DNA from: Couchioplanes caeruleus
Lineage (GTDB): Bacteria > Actinomycetota > Actinomycetes > Mycobacteriales > Micromonosporaceae
DNA length: 64,000 nt
Assembly (NCBI RefSeq): GCF_003751945.1
Contig: NZ_RJKL01000001.1
Span: forward strand, 7,830,501-7,894,500
Direction of reading: 5' to 3'
The stretch's first letter is position 1. The number at the start of each line of letters is the position of its first letter. Position numbers and translations under genes: made by a program. Positions 1-8,299 of this stretch are shown piece after piece. The notes under the pieces are model-generated. The model had not been told where the DNA came from, made no database searches, and saw only the letters and a program-made list of their open reading frames with translations.

Positions 1-324
1 ATCATGGGCCGGCTGCGATCCGACCGGGTGCTGCGGCGTGCGACCCCGCTGCGCGTCTACCAAGCGCAGGGTGGACGGCCTGCCAAGCACGGCGGCGAGT
101 TCGTCTTCGGCGATCCCGCCACCTGGGGCGCCGAGCACATGGTCACGGTCACCCGACGCTACGGCCAGGTCCAGGCACAAGCCTGGGACCGGCTGCACCC
201 ACGGCTGACCCGCCGCGCGGCGTGGGTCAGCCACGACGAGCCGTTACCGCTCATCGCCGGGACCGCCATCCGGCTCACCGTCGATCACCTGCCCAGCCGG
301 GGGTTAGAGAACAAGCTGAGCTAG
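1..324 (+). pseudogene. Transposase fragment (middle part)
   Basis: This open frame encodes a stretch closely matching residues about 222 to 315 of the intact transposase at 58435-59802. Both share RMRSDRVLRR-like, GGRPAKHGGEFVFG and DRLHPRLTRRAAW blocks. The match begins at the window edge, so more may lie upstream. It breaks off after LPSRG, where six unrelated residues and a stop follow. The C-terminal third with the last acidic motif is missing, so no active enzyme can be made. It is a decayed second copy of the same insertion sequence family. Confidence 0.85.
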
Positions 325-462
325 CCGTTCAACCTCGAGCTCCATCCAGGCGCTGCGACTGGCCCGTTGAGTCGTCAAGGCGCCGCTAACGAGGCACGGT
401 CGTGTCTCGTCCCATACCCGGCTCGGGTTGCATGGACCTTCGTGATGTCATGATCCTCAGCC

Positions 463-990
463 GTGCTCAGACTGATCAAGCCAACGACGGAGTTGCATGC
501 AGCGTGGCTGGCGTCACGCGACGAGTGGGGCATCGGTGTTCACCAGCCCGGCGGCGGACTGCGGTCCGGTGATGACATCGAATCCTCGGCCGGTTTCGCC
601 GACTGGGTGGCGCGATTGCAAGGTGAAGGCGACGAGAGCCTGCCGCCCGCCGCAGGCTTGGTGCATGCCGCGTACTGGTGGATCGTCAGCCCGGACGACA
701 CGGTCCTGGGTGCCATCTCGCTGCGGTACGCGCTCACCGACTTTCTGCTGCAGGCGGCCGGTCACGTCGGCTACAGCGTCCGTCCGTCGGCGCGGGGTTG
801 CGGCGTGGCGAGCTGGGCGCTCGCTGAGGTATTGGATGTGGCCAGGCGACGACGCCTCGACTCCGTGCTCATCACATGCGACGAGGACAATGTCGCGTCG
901 GCGCGGGTGATCGAGAAGCATGGCGGAGTGCTGGAGGACGTGCGCAACACCCCTGTCGGACGCAAGCGTCGCTACTGGATTGCGCTCTAG
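463..990 (+). CDS. GNAT family N-acetyltransferase
   Basis: A 175-residue protein of the GNAT fold, expected to transfer an acetyl group from acetyl-CoA to an unidentified amine. The acetyl-CoA pyrophosphate loop is visible as VRPSARGCGVAS at about residues 105 to 116, followed by an amphipathic helix and the typical ITCDEDNVASARVIEKHGG block. This resembles RimJ/RimL and aminoglycoside-type acetyltransferases with a YWIAL-like end. The GTG at 463 is the first start after an in-frame stop at 451. The gene lies between two transposase remnants, so it may have been carried or stranded by insertion-sequence activity. The substrate cannot be deduced. Confidence 0.85.
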   Translation: MLRLIKPTTELHAAWLASRDEWGIGVHQPGGGLRSGDDIESSAGFADWVARLQGEGDESLPPAAGLVHAAYWWIVSPDDTVLGAISLRYALTDFLLQAAGHVGYSVRPSARGCGVASWALAEVLDVARRRRLDSVLITCDEDNVASARVIEKHGGVLEDVRNTPVGRKRRYWIAL

Positions 991-1042
991 CACCGATACG
1001 CACACCGGAGGCGACTTGCGCCGCCGCGTCTGCGCTCTATCG

Positions 1043-1135
1043 ATGCTCGTTGTCGTGGTCATGACCGACCGGGCGGAAGCGACCGATGTGTTGGTGCAGT
1101 TTCGAGAGCGGTTCTACCGGTGCACTGAGCGCAGA
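1043..1135 (+). pseudogene. Transposase fragment (N-terminal end)
   Basis: About 31 codons match the N-terminus of the intact transposase at 59802, including the MTDRAEATDVLVQFRERFYRC stretch against MTGRAEAIDVLAGFREQLYRC. The preceding bases including ATCGATG are also alike. The similarity stops at about 1135, just upstream of the SapA-like gene terminus. Together with 1-324 it shows that this insertion sequence family was once here, but the two pieces are in scrambled order (middle before N-terminus). Confidence 0.75.
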
Positions 1136-1186
1136 GGAAGGAGCGCACCTCGGCGGCGCGCCCCTTCCTCCCCCGTACGGAACGGC

Positions 1187-1600
1187 TCAGCCGCAGTGGT
1201 CGTTCCACTCCAGCCACGTCATGCCCTTGTAGCCGACGGTGCCGCCCCAGTCGATGCACGCGTTCGGCGCGTAGACGTAGACCGGCCCGGCGTACTTCGT
1301 GTAATAGCCCTCGTCGTCGATCCAGTCCCCGTTCTTGGACAGTGCGATGCTGGCCACCATCCAGTCCCGCTTGCCGGGGGTGTCGGAGACCGTGACGACG
1401 CAGTTCCAGCCGTTGTTGTAGGTGAGGTAGGCGGTGCCCGTGCCGGTGCCGCCGACCCGCAGTTGGTCGATCACGCGGTAGCCGGCGCCGCAGGCGCCGT
1501 TGTAGGAGGCGGCCTGGGCCGGGGCGGCGGTGACCGCCAGCCCGGTGGCGGCGAGCGCGAGGGCCGCGCCTGTGCCCGCCAGCTTGCGTACGAGCTTCAC
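1187..1600 (-). CDS. Secreted SapA-like (spore-associated protein A) protein
   Basis: A 137-residue secreted protein. It has a signal peptide (MKLVRKLAG, then an Ala-rich core ending near APAQAA) and a mature part starting SYNGACGAGYRVID. The mature part carries four Cys residues and ends in HCG. The YNGACG, LTYNN, NCVVTV, YAGPVY and ACIDWGG blocks resemble the Streptomyces spore-associated protein A family, whose molecular function is not established. It lies 22 bases downstream of another small secreted protein on the same strand, so they may be co-transcribed. The ATG at 1600 follows an AGGAGAG-type ribosome site. Confidence 0.75.
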   Translation of the reverse strand: MKLVRKLAGTGAALALAATGLAVTAAPAQAASYNGACGAGYRVIDQLRVGGTGTGTAYLTYNNGWNCVVTVSDTPGKRDWMVASIALSKNGDWIDDEGYYTKYAGPVYVYAPNACIDWGGTVGYKGMTWLEWNDHCG

Positions 1601-1622
1601 GATGGTTCTCTCCTTCGGTGGG

Positions 1623-2051
1623 TCAGCAGACCTTGCTCGTGGACCCGCCGACCGAGTTCAGGTAGCCGGTGACGTGCGTGCAGTGCGCGGCGGTGTTCGC
1701 CGGGGCACCCCACAACTCCTTGCGGGTCGTGTTGTTCGCCGTGCCCATGCCGTAGTCGGAGCCGCTGTCCGAGTGGTTGACGACGTGCACGTGCAGGTCC
1801 CACTTGCTGTGCGTGTTGCGGTACTGCTCCCACACGTAGATGTAGGCGTAGTTGTAGCCGCAGCCGTAGTACTGCTTGACCGACGCGGCCTCCATGCCGC
1901 CCACTTTCAGCACCCGCGTCGTGCCGATCTGGCGCACGTCGGAGCAGCTCGGCGGGGTGCTGGCGAGCGCGGGCGTCGGGTTGAGCACGGTCACGACACC
2001 GGCGGCGGCGACGGCGGCGGCTCCGGCGAGGGACCGGCGGAGGATCGACAT
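1623..2051 (-). CDS. Secreted protein related to the ectodomain of the adjacent kinase
   Basis: A 142-residue protein with a signal peptide (about residues 1 to 31, ending TPALAS) and a mature domain from Cys36 to Cys142. The ATG at 2051 is chosen because GGAAGGGA lies at ribosome-site distance; a longer frame runs upstream but would add a Pro/Arg-rich stretch before the signal peptide. The mature domain aligns with residues 466 to 577 of the divergently encoded Ser/Thr kinase. Shared features are a leading Cys, VGG, SVKQY, GC, VW-x-QYR, LW-x-x-P, CT and a final Cys. No family name was recognised. Its location suggests a secreted partner or competitor of the kinase ectodomain, which is inference. 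Confidence 0.75.
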   Translation of the reverse strand: MSILRRSLAGAAAVAAAGVVTVLNPTPALASTPPSCSDVRQIGTTRVLKVGGMEAASVKQYYGCGYNYAYIYVWEQYRNTHSKWDLHVHVVNHSDSGSDYGMGTANNTTRKELWGAPANTAAHCTHVTGYLNSVGGSTSKVC

Positions 2052-2217
2052 GAGTGTTCCCTTCCGTTTCGTTGGCCGTGCCAGAAAAGCAGCCGGCACC
2101 GGGCGGCGGACAGGTGTCGAAACGGCCACCCTTCCCTCCCCTCGGGCGTCCGGAGAGGCTCGGTATCATCGCCTCGCCAATCGAATCCACGAGGCCGGCG
2201 AAGACGGGGAGGCGACT

Positions 2218-3954
2218 GTGCGCCGCCAGGAAACCGCTGCCGGGACCGGCCTGGACATCGGCGTACCCGGATGCCGCGACGCCGCCGAGATCGGCCGCGG
2301 CGGATTCGGCGTCGTCTACCGGGTCCGGCAGCCGGCCTTCTCGCGGACGGTCGCCGTCAAGGTGCTCGCCGCCGACGGCCTCGACGCCGACGCCCGCCGC
2401 CGCTTCGAGCGCGAGGTGCAGGCGATGGGGCGGCTCTCCGGCCACCCGCACATCGTCACCGTGCACCAGGCCGGGTTCACCGCCGCCGGCAACCCGTACC
2501 TTCTCATGGCCTATGAGGAGGGCGGTTCGCTCGCGGGCCGGGGGCCGGCACCCTGGCCGGAGGCCGTGGCGGGCGGCATCGCGATCGCGGGTGCCCTGGA
2601 GAGCGCCCACCGCGCCGGCGTTCTGCACCGTGACGTCAAACCCGAGAACATCCTGATCTCCCGGTACGGCGACCCGAAGCTGGCCGACTTCGGCCTGGCC
2701 CGCCCGGTGCGCCGGACCGCCCCGCCGCCGAGCACGGTCACCGCGACCGTGCTGCACGCCGCCCCGGAGGTGCTGCGGGGCCATCCGTCCACGGTGGCCT
2801 CCGACGTCTACTCGCTGGCCTCGACGCTCTTCTGGTGGCTGCGCGGCGACACCGCCTTCGGCGCGGCGCCGCGGGAGCCCGTCGGCGATCTCGTCGCGCG
2901 CGTCGTCGCCACCCCCGTGCCCGACCTGCGGCCGCACGGCGTGCCCGACGCCGTCTGCGCGGTGCTGGAACGGGCGATGGCCAAGGATCCCGCCGCCCGG
3001 CCCGCCTCGGCCGCCCGTTTCGCCGAGGAGCTGCAGGAGGCGCAGCGGGCGACCGGCCACGCCGTCACGCCGCTGCTCGCCGGTGACGAGGAGGGTGACG
3101 GCTCCGGCACGGCGTCCGGCGGGCTGGTCTCCGCACCCGTCGGGGCGCCGCGGGCGGGCGGCATGTCGGCGACCGTCGTGACCGGATCCGCCCGGCGGGC
3201 GGTCCCGGCCCGGGCCGCCGGGGCGGCGTTCGTGGCGGCGGTGACGCTCGTGCTCGCCGGCGGCTCGGGCGTCGTGCGTAACCCGGCGGTCGCCGCGCCC
3301 ACCGTCGTCGACTTCGGCGGTCAGGAGATCAGCGGGTCCGCCGCCGAGCTCCCGGTGGCGGTGCGCAACGACGGCGGCCGGCCGGTGCTGGTCCGCCCGA
3401 TGGCGCTCGACGGCCCCGACTTCCGGATCGTCGCCGACGGGTGTGCCGCTCAGCCGATCGTGCCCGGCGCCGGCTGCGAGGTTCGGATCGCGTTCGCGCC
3501 CACGGGCACCGGGCCGCGGCGGGGCACGCTGCGACTGCCCGGGCGTACGGTCGCCGTCACCGGCTCGGGCCTGCTCTCGTACGCGGCCGACGACGATCCG
3601 CCCCCGGGGCCCTGTTACGCCGACGCTTACCAGGTCGGGCAGTCGGCGTACGGCTACGTCGGCGGCCAGAAGGCGATCTCGGTGAAGCAATATTGGTCGC
3701 CCGGCTGCCGCAGGGTGATGGCGTACGCGTGGGTCTGGAAGCAGTACCGCGACAACGCCGGGCCGCGCGGCACCTGGTCGGTCCGGCTCGGCATCGCGGG
3801 GCGCGGCGACGGGGAGCGGGCGTCCGGCCAGCCGCTGGAGCTGTGGACGGACCCGGTCGCGGCCACCACCGGATGCACCCGCGCCACCGCCACCATGACC
3901 GGCACGGGCCTGGCGGAACCGCTGGCCGTCACGACCGCCGCGCACTGCCCGTGA
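2218..3954 (+). CDS. Membrane Ser/Thr protein kinase with ASH-like and novel extracellular domains
   Basis: A 578-residue eukaryotic-type kinase. The kinase domain occupies about residues 18 to 285, with the glycine loop EIGRGGFGVVY, ATP-binding Lys48, catalytic Asp139 in HRDVKPENIL and Asp157 in DFGLA. A transmembrane segment spans about 335 to 353. Outside the cell follow an Ig-like ASH/HYDIN-type domain (about 360 to 460, with NDGG and GCEVRIAFAPTGTG) and a Cys-bounded domain (466 to 577). The last domain is homologous to the secreted protein at 1623-2051. The GTG at 2218 is preferred because GGGGAGG precedes it; a longer frame extends upstream to 1876. The stop overlaps the FHA gene start, so the two are translationally coupled. 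The ligand is unknown. Confidence 0.85.
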   Translation: MRRQETAAGTGLDIGVPGCRDAAEIGRGGFGVVYRVRQPAFSRTVAVKVLAADGLDADARRRFEREVQAMGRLSGHPHIVTVHQAGFTAAGNPYLLMAYEEGGSLAGRGPAPWPEAVAGGIAIAGALESAHRAGVLHRDVKPENILISRYGDPKLADFGLARPVRRTAPPPSTVTATVLHAAPEVLRGHPSTVASDVYSLASTLFWWLRGDTAFGAAPREPVGDLVARVVATPVPDLRPHGVPDAVCAVLERAMAKDPAARPASAARFAEELQEAQRATGHAVTPLLAGDEEGDGSGTASGGLVSAPVGAPRAGGMSATVVTGSARRAVPARAAGAAFVAAVTLVLAGGSGVVRNPAVAAPTVVDFGGQEISGSAAELPVAVRNDGGRPVLVRPMALDGPDFRIVADGCAAQPIVPGAGCEVRIAFAPTGTGPRRGTLRLPGRTVAVTGSGLLSYAADDDPPPGPCYADAYQVGQSAYGYVGGQKAISVKQYWSPGCRRVMAYAWVWKQYRDNAGPRGTWSVRLGIAGRGDGERASGQPLELWTDPVAATTGCTRATATMTGTGLAEPLAVTTAAHCP

Positions 3955-4544
3955 GCTATCTCGAGATGCACCAGGACGGGGCCGTGCGGCTGGTCCCGCT
4001 GACCACCGGCCCGCTGGCGATCGGCCGGGCGCCGGCCAACGAGCTGACCATCGACAGCCGCAGCGTCTCGCGGCTGCACGCGGTGGTGGAGCGCTTCCCG
4101 TCCGGCTGGTCGATCCGCGACCTGGGCAGCACCAACGGCACCGTGGTCAACGGCGCGCGGCTGCGCCAGGCCCGGCAGTTGCGCGACGGCGACCGCATCG
4201 AGATCGGCCCGGCCCGGCTGCTGTTCCGGGCGCCGGCGGATCACCCGGCCACGGAGACGGTGAGCACCGACCCGCCGCCGGCCCCACCGGCGCTGACCCG
4301 CCGGGAACGCGACGTGCTGGCGGAGCTGTGCGCGCCGTACACGGCGGGCGGCTCGGCGTTTCCGGAGCCGCCGTCGGTGCGCGCGCTGGCGTCCGCGCTG
4401 GGGCTGTCGGAGAGCGCGGTGAAGAAGCACCTGACGCATCTGTTCGACAAGTTTGCCCTGCTGAGCAACGCCGATCGGCGGCGTTCCCGGCTGGCCGCGG
4501 AGGCCGTCCGGCGTGGTGTCTGCGCCCCGGGGCCGGACGGCTGA
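3951..4544 (+). CDS. FHA domain protein with C-terminal helix-turn-helix
   Basis: A 197-residue cytoplasmic protein whose GTG start overlaps the TGA of the kinase gene (GTGA). The N-terminal FHA domain (about residues 15 to 90) has the phosphothreonine-binding signature GRAP, SRLHAVVE and DLGSTNGTVVNG. The C-terminal half (about 110 to 185) reads RRERDVLAELCAPY, VRALASALGLSESAVKKHLTHLFDKF, resembling a winged or LuxR-type DNA-binding domain. The likely role is a phospho-dependent transcription regulator under the coupled kinase. The last 17 codons lie inside the first copy of a 61-bp tandem repeat, so the C-terminal tail is repeat-derived. Confidence 0.85.
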   Translation: MSYLEMHQDGAVRLVPLTTGPLAIGRAPANELTIDSRSVSRLHAVVERFPSGWSIRDLGSTNGTVVNGARLRQARQLRDGDRIEIGPARLLFRAPADHPATETVSTDPPPAPPALTRRERDVLAELCAPYTAGGSAFPEPPSVRALASALGLSESAVKKHLTHLFDKFALLSNADRRRSRLAAEAVRRGVCAPGPDG

Positions 4545-4668
4545 CCGCCGCCCGGCCGCGGAGGCCGTCCGGCGTGGTGTCTGCGCCCCGGGGCCGGACG
4601 GCTGACCGCCGCCCGGCCGCGGAGGCCGTCCGGCGTGGTGTCTGCGCCCCGGGGCCGGCCGGCCGACC
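4493..4668. repeat. 61-bp tandem repeat, three copies
   Basis: Copies begin at 4493, 4554 and 4615 with GGCCGCGGAGGCCGTCC. Copies one and two are identical as read; copy three diverges after GGGGCCGG at about 4657. The first copy includes the stop codon of the FHA-HTH gene. The unit length is not a multiple of three. Unequal crossing-over or slippage is the likely origin. Confidence 0.9.
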
Positions 4669-4741
4669 CGTCGCCCGATCGCGCCCGGAATGTCCGATAC
4701 CCGGCACCGATCGACGGCCGCGAGGGTGACACGATCTCCGC

Positions 4742-5512
4742 ATGCGTTCGGCGTCACCGGAGCCGCACGGGCCGTCCCGGCCCCACCCGGCGATCTTCGT
4801 CCCGTCCCGCCGCCGGCACCCGGACGACTGGCTCGACCGGCGCTGCGACGAGGTGATCTCACCCGCCGTACGGACGGCGTTGTGGGACTTCGTGCGCGAG
4901 ACGGTGCCGGTGACCCACCCCGGCGCCACGGCGCCGGCGGGCAGGCCGCGGTTGTCCGGCCTCAACGACGGCCGCGGCGCGGCGGTGAAGATCGCCATGC
5001 TCAGCGCCGACGGCGGCGCGGGCGCGTGTCTGGTGCTGCGGGCCGGTCCGGGCGTGCCGGAGCCCGGTCCCGGTCCGCACCGCCCGTGGCGTCAGGAGCT
5101 CGGTGCCCCGGGGGTGCGCGCGGGCGCTACGGCCGTCACCGGCATCGAGCAGGTGACGGCCGCCGACGTGGCGGCCCTGCTGGGCGGTGCACCGTCCGCG
5201 GGCGCCGCAGCCGAGCCGGCGGCATCGCCGGTCCGGCCCTGGCTCGTGGTGCGGGTCGCCGTGCCGGAGGCGACGGGTACGCTCTCCGTCGATCCGGGCG
5301 ACGGGTTGCTGCGGCCGGTCCTGGACTTCACGGTGCTCGCCCTCGACGGCCCCCGGCCGCCGGGGGAGCGTCCGGCTCGCTGCCCGCTGTGCGGGTGCGG
5401 GCGCATCCGCCGCTACGCCACCTTCGACCTGTGCCCCGACTGCGGCTGGATCGCCCGGGGTCCCGGCGCTACGAGGCGCCACCACCCGGCTTCCGACCCG
5501 GCGTTGCCGTGA
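4742..5512 (+). CDS. Hypothetical protein with C-terminal zinc ribbon
   Basis: A 256-residue protein of unknown function. The C-terminal 50 residues contain CPLCGCG and LCPDCGW, two CxxC pairs about 20 residues apart that form a zinc-ribbon-like knuckle. The N-terminal part has conserved-looking helices (WLDRRCDEVISPAVRTALWDFV) and an Ala/Pro/Gly-rich middle. No signal peptide or membrane segment is seen. Its 3' end overlaps the end of the convergent murE-like gene by 44 bases. The start at the first ATG (4742) is not backed by a clear ribosome site. Function cannot be assigned. Confidence 0.65.
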   Translation: MRSASPEPHGPSRPHPAIFVPSRRRHPDDWLDRRCDEVISPAVRTALWDFVRETVPVTHPGATAPAGRPRLSGLNDGRGAAVKIAMLSADGGAGACLVLRAGPGVPEPGPGPHRPWRQELGAPGVRAGATAVTGIEQVTAADVAALLGGAPSAGAAAEPAASPVRPWLVVRVAVPEATGTLSVDPGDGLLRPVLDFTVLALDGPRPPGERPARCPLCGCGRIRRYATFDLCPDCGWIARGPGATRRHHPASDPALP

Positions 5513-7127
5513 CCCGCGACGCCTCCGCGGGACCGTCGCTGGCGGCCCGCTGCTGCGGCACGGCGCCGCGCCGTCCCGCCTCGGCGGACTCGGACCGGGG
5601 CGTGGTCCATCCACGGGCGGCCAGCGCCAGGCGGGCCTCATCGGCGTCGTTCCACTCGACCTTGCCCTCCGCGAGGGCCTGGTACCGCTCGTGTCCCTTG
5701 CCCGCGAGGACGATGGTGTCGCCGGGCTCCGCCCGGGCGACGAGCGCGCGGAGCGCCTCCCGGCGGTCGACGTTCACGCTGACGTCACCGGTCGCGCCCT
5801 CGCGCTCCCGGGCCCCCACGAGGATCTCCTCCGCGATCGCCGCCGGATCCTCGTGCAGCGGATTGTCCGCGGTCACCATCACCACGTCGGCCAGGCCGGC
5901 GGCGACCGCTCCCATGGGCGCGCGGTTGGCCGCGTCGCGTCCGCCCGCGTGCCCGAAGAGCACCATCAGTCGGTTCTTGGTCTGGGGCCGGACCGTGCGC
6001 AGGACGGTCGCCAGCGCGTGCGGCGTGTGGGCGAAGTCCACGAAAACCTTGAAGGGCTGCCCGCAGTCGATGCTCTCCAGCCGGCCGTCCACGGTGGTGA
6101 CCTCGGCCGCGGCGCGGATCGCCTCCAGCGGCACGCCCAGGCCCAGCGTGGTCGCCGCGGCGGCCAGCCAGTTGTAGACGTTCACCCGGCCGGGGATCAC
6201 GGAGACGATCTCCTGGTCGCCCCACGGGGTGGTCAGGGTGAAGGTGGTCCGGTCGGGCTCGCACCGGATGTCGACGGCCCGCACGTCGGCGTCGTTCTCG
6301 ATGCCGTAGCTCAGGATCCGGCGCGGGCCGTGCTGGCGCATGACGGCCGAGGCCGGATCGTCGGCGTTGACGACGCCGAAGCCGTCCGGCGACTTCTGCG
6401 CCACCATCGCGAACAGCTTTGCCTTGGCGGCGGCGTACTCCGGCATGCTGCCGTGGAAGTCCAGGTGCTCCGGCGTGAGGTTGGTGAAGACGGCGACCTG
6501 GAAGGCGCAGCCGCGTACCCGCTGCAGGGCCAGGGCGTGCGAGCTCACCTCGGTCACCGCCGTGGTGCACCCGGCGTCCGCCATCCCGGCCAGCATGCGG
6601 TGCAGGTCGCCCGCCTCGGGGGTGGTGAAGCCGAAGCCGGCCGGCGGGGCCCCGTCTCCGGCGGTCATCCCCACCGTGCTCAGCCGCCCGGATCGCTCGC
6701 CGTGTGCCTCGAGCACCGCGTGGATCATGTGCGTCGTGGTGGTCTTGCCGTCCGTGCCGGTCACGCCGATCAGGCGCAGCCGCTCGGGGGAGGGGCCGTA
6801 CACGGCGGCCGCGAAGTCGGCGAGCGCGGCGCGGGTGGAGGGGACCCGGATGACCACGGTGCCGTCCGGCACGTCGACCGGCCCCTCCGTCACGACGCCG
6901 GCGGCGCCGCGGGCGAGCGCGTCGGCGACGAACCGGCGGGCGTCGTGGTTCTCCCCGGGGATGGCGACGAACAGGTCACCCGCGGCCACGCGGCGCGAGT
7001 CGTGCGTGACGCCGGAGACCGCGGCGTCCGCCTCACCCTGCACCAGGCTGGCGGCGGGCACGGCAGCGAGAAGGCTCCGGAGGGTCGGGTTTACCGCATT
7101 TTCGCCGTTTCTGGACAAATCCACCAC
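5469..7127 (-). CDS. murE: MurE-like Mur ligase with variant amino-acid-binding motif
   Basis: A protein of about 552 residues of the Mur ligase family, which joins an amino acid to UDP-MurNAc-peptide using ATP. The HDSRRV uridine-side motif, the ATP loop GVTGTDGKTTTT (Lys128), TEVSSHAL and HLDFHGSMPEY are all typical of MurE. At the position where meso-diaminopimelate-adding enzymes have DNPR, this protein has DNPL (421 to 424, in DNPLHEDP), so the amino acid added may differ. The C-terminal 50 residues form a Pro/Gly/Ala-rich extension. The GTG at 7127 directly follows the stop of the FemAB gene; a TTG at 7136 is an alternative. It probably forms a two-gene operon with that gene. Confidence 0.8.
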   Translation of the reverse strand: MVDLSRNGENAVNPTLRSLLAAVPAASLVQGEADAAVSGVTHDSRRVAAGDLFVAIPGENHDARRFVADALARGAAGVVTEGPVDVPDGTVVIRVPSTRAALADFAAAVYGPSPERLRLIGVTGTDGKTTTTHMIHAVLEAHGERSGRLSTVGMTAGDGAPPAGFGFTTPEAGDLHRMLAGMADAGCTTAVTEVSSHALALQRVRGCAFQVAVFTNLTPEHLDFHGSMPEYAAAKAKLFAMVAQKSPDGFGVVNADDPASAVMRQHGPRRILSYGIENDADVRAVDIRCEPDRTTFTLTTPWGDQEIVSVIPGRVNVYNWLAAAATTLGLGVPLEAIRAAAEVTTVDGRLESIDCGQPFKVFVDFAHTPHALATVLRTVRPQTKNRLMVLFGHAGGRDAANRAPMGAVAAGLADVVMVTADNPLHEDPAAIAEEILVGAREREGATGDVSVNVDRREALRALVARAEPGDTIVLAGKGHERYQALAEGKVEWNDADEARLALAARGWTTPRSESAEAGRRGAVPQQRAASDGPAEASRVTATPGRKPGGGAS

Positions 7128-7128
7128 G

Positions 7129-8124
7129 TCAGCCAACGGCCTTTCCGGAGGTAGCGGAATTACTCTGAGCAGCGAAGCGATTCTTGTCAGTGATGGGCAT
7201 TTCCCAGGTGCCCAAGTATGCCCGATAGCGTCCACCGAATGACTGCTTGAACTGGGTGAAACCCGCCCACGGGTGATCGGGCTGGTCGGCCGGGGCGGCT
7301 CCCATGAAGTCGAACACCGCCTGGCCACGCGCCTGCGCGTCGAGGACCATGGTGGCGAGCATCGGCCCGCCCGGGTGCAGGTTGCGGGCCTCGAGCAGGC
7401 TGCCGGAGTGTGCGTAGTAGCGCGTGGTGGCGCTGTCGTACACGATGGCGGCGGCGACCGGCTTGTCGTGGTGCCGGGCGACATACAGGGTGGCCGCGTC
7501 CCGGTCGAGCAGTGCCTTGGCCTGGCGTCGGTAGTAGTCGTCCTCGTGCGGCTGCATGCCCGTGTTGTTGGAGACGTCGTGGATCATGTCCAGCAGGATC
7601 TCCACGTCGGCCACGTCGGTGCTGGACGTGATGCTCAGCCCCTTCTTGTGGGCGTTGCGGAACCGGTTGCGGTTGTTCGCCGAGAACTCGCTGAAGAGCT
7701 CGTCGCGGGTCTTGCGGAGGTCCTGCACCCAGGTCAGGCCCGGCTGGAGGTTGCGGGCGGGAAAGAAGCCGAGCGCCGCGACGTCGTCACGCCCGACCGG
7801 GGCCCACGGCTCCGACCGGATGAACAGCACGCTGTGCTTCTCGCCGAGCGCGCGCAGGGCGCTCACGGCGGCGGTGAAGGCCTCGGGGCCCTCCGCGACC
7901 GGGCCGTACGGGGCGTACAGCCGGGCGTTCTCCCCGGCGCGCTCCAGGATCGCCATGCACTGCCAGCCCGGTCCCTCGCCGAAGAAGACCTCTCGTCCCA
8001 TGGACTGCTGGAATGCCGCCCAATGGGTGCTTTGCAGGAAATGGCCGTCGCGGTCGGATAATTGCTGGTCCCACGAAGCGCCGGGCAATACGGAGTGCCA
8101 CGGCCAAGATACATCGAGTGACAT
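7129..8124 (-). CDS. FemAB-family peptidyltransferase (FemX-like)
   Basis: A 331-residue member of the FemABX family, which uses aminoacyl-tRNA to add residues to peptidoglycan precursors and has two GNAT-like folds. Recognisable blocks are SDRDGHFLQSTHWAAFQ near residue 25, FSANNRNRFRNAHKKG near 150, the DDYYRR segment, and GPMLATMVLDAQARG with the ending FKQSFGGRYRAYLGTWE. The ATG at 8124 follows GGAGGA. The stop abuts the MurE-like ligase start, so the two are probably translated together and act in one modification of a stem peptide. The added residue is unknown. Confidence 0.85.
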   Translation of the reverse strand: MSLDVSWPWHSVLPGASWDQQLSDRDGHFLQSTHWAAFQQSMGREVFFGEGPGWQCMAILERAGENARLYAPYGPVAEGPEAFTAAVSALRALGEKHSVLFIRSEPWAPVGRDDVAALGFFPARNLQPGLTWVQDLRKTRDELFSEFSANNRNRFRNAHKKGLSITSSTDVADVEILLDMIHDVSNNTGMQPHEDDYYRRQAKALLDRDAATLYVARHHDKPVAAAIVYDSATTRYYAHSGSLLEARNLHPGGPMLATMVLDAQARGQAVFDFMGAAPADQPDHPWAGFTQFKQSFGGRYRAYLGTWEMPITDKNRFAAQSNSATSGKAVG

Positions 8125-8299
8125 CGGAATCCTCCACGAGGCATTAGGACGTCGACAACCTTAAAGCGGAATGGGCGCCCGATCGGGGGCGGGCCGCTTC
8201 TGAGCGCAATTTGTGACGCATCGGGCGACACCGTACCGGCCGTCTGGTCGCTCCCGGGTGTTCGCTCAGGCCGGCGGTGTGACGGTCGATACCAGGGGC

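Noticed and set aside
1597..3945. A 782-codon open frame antisense to the kinase
   Set aside because: It covers both the secreted protein in another frame and the kinase; its product is Arg/Gly-rich with no domain, whereas the kinase motifs are intact on the plus strand.
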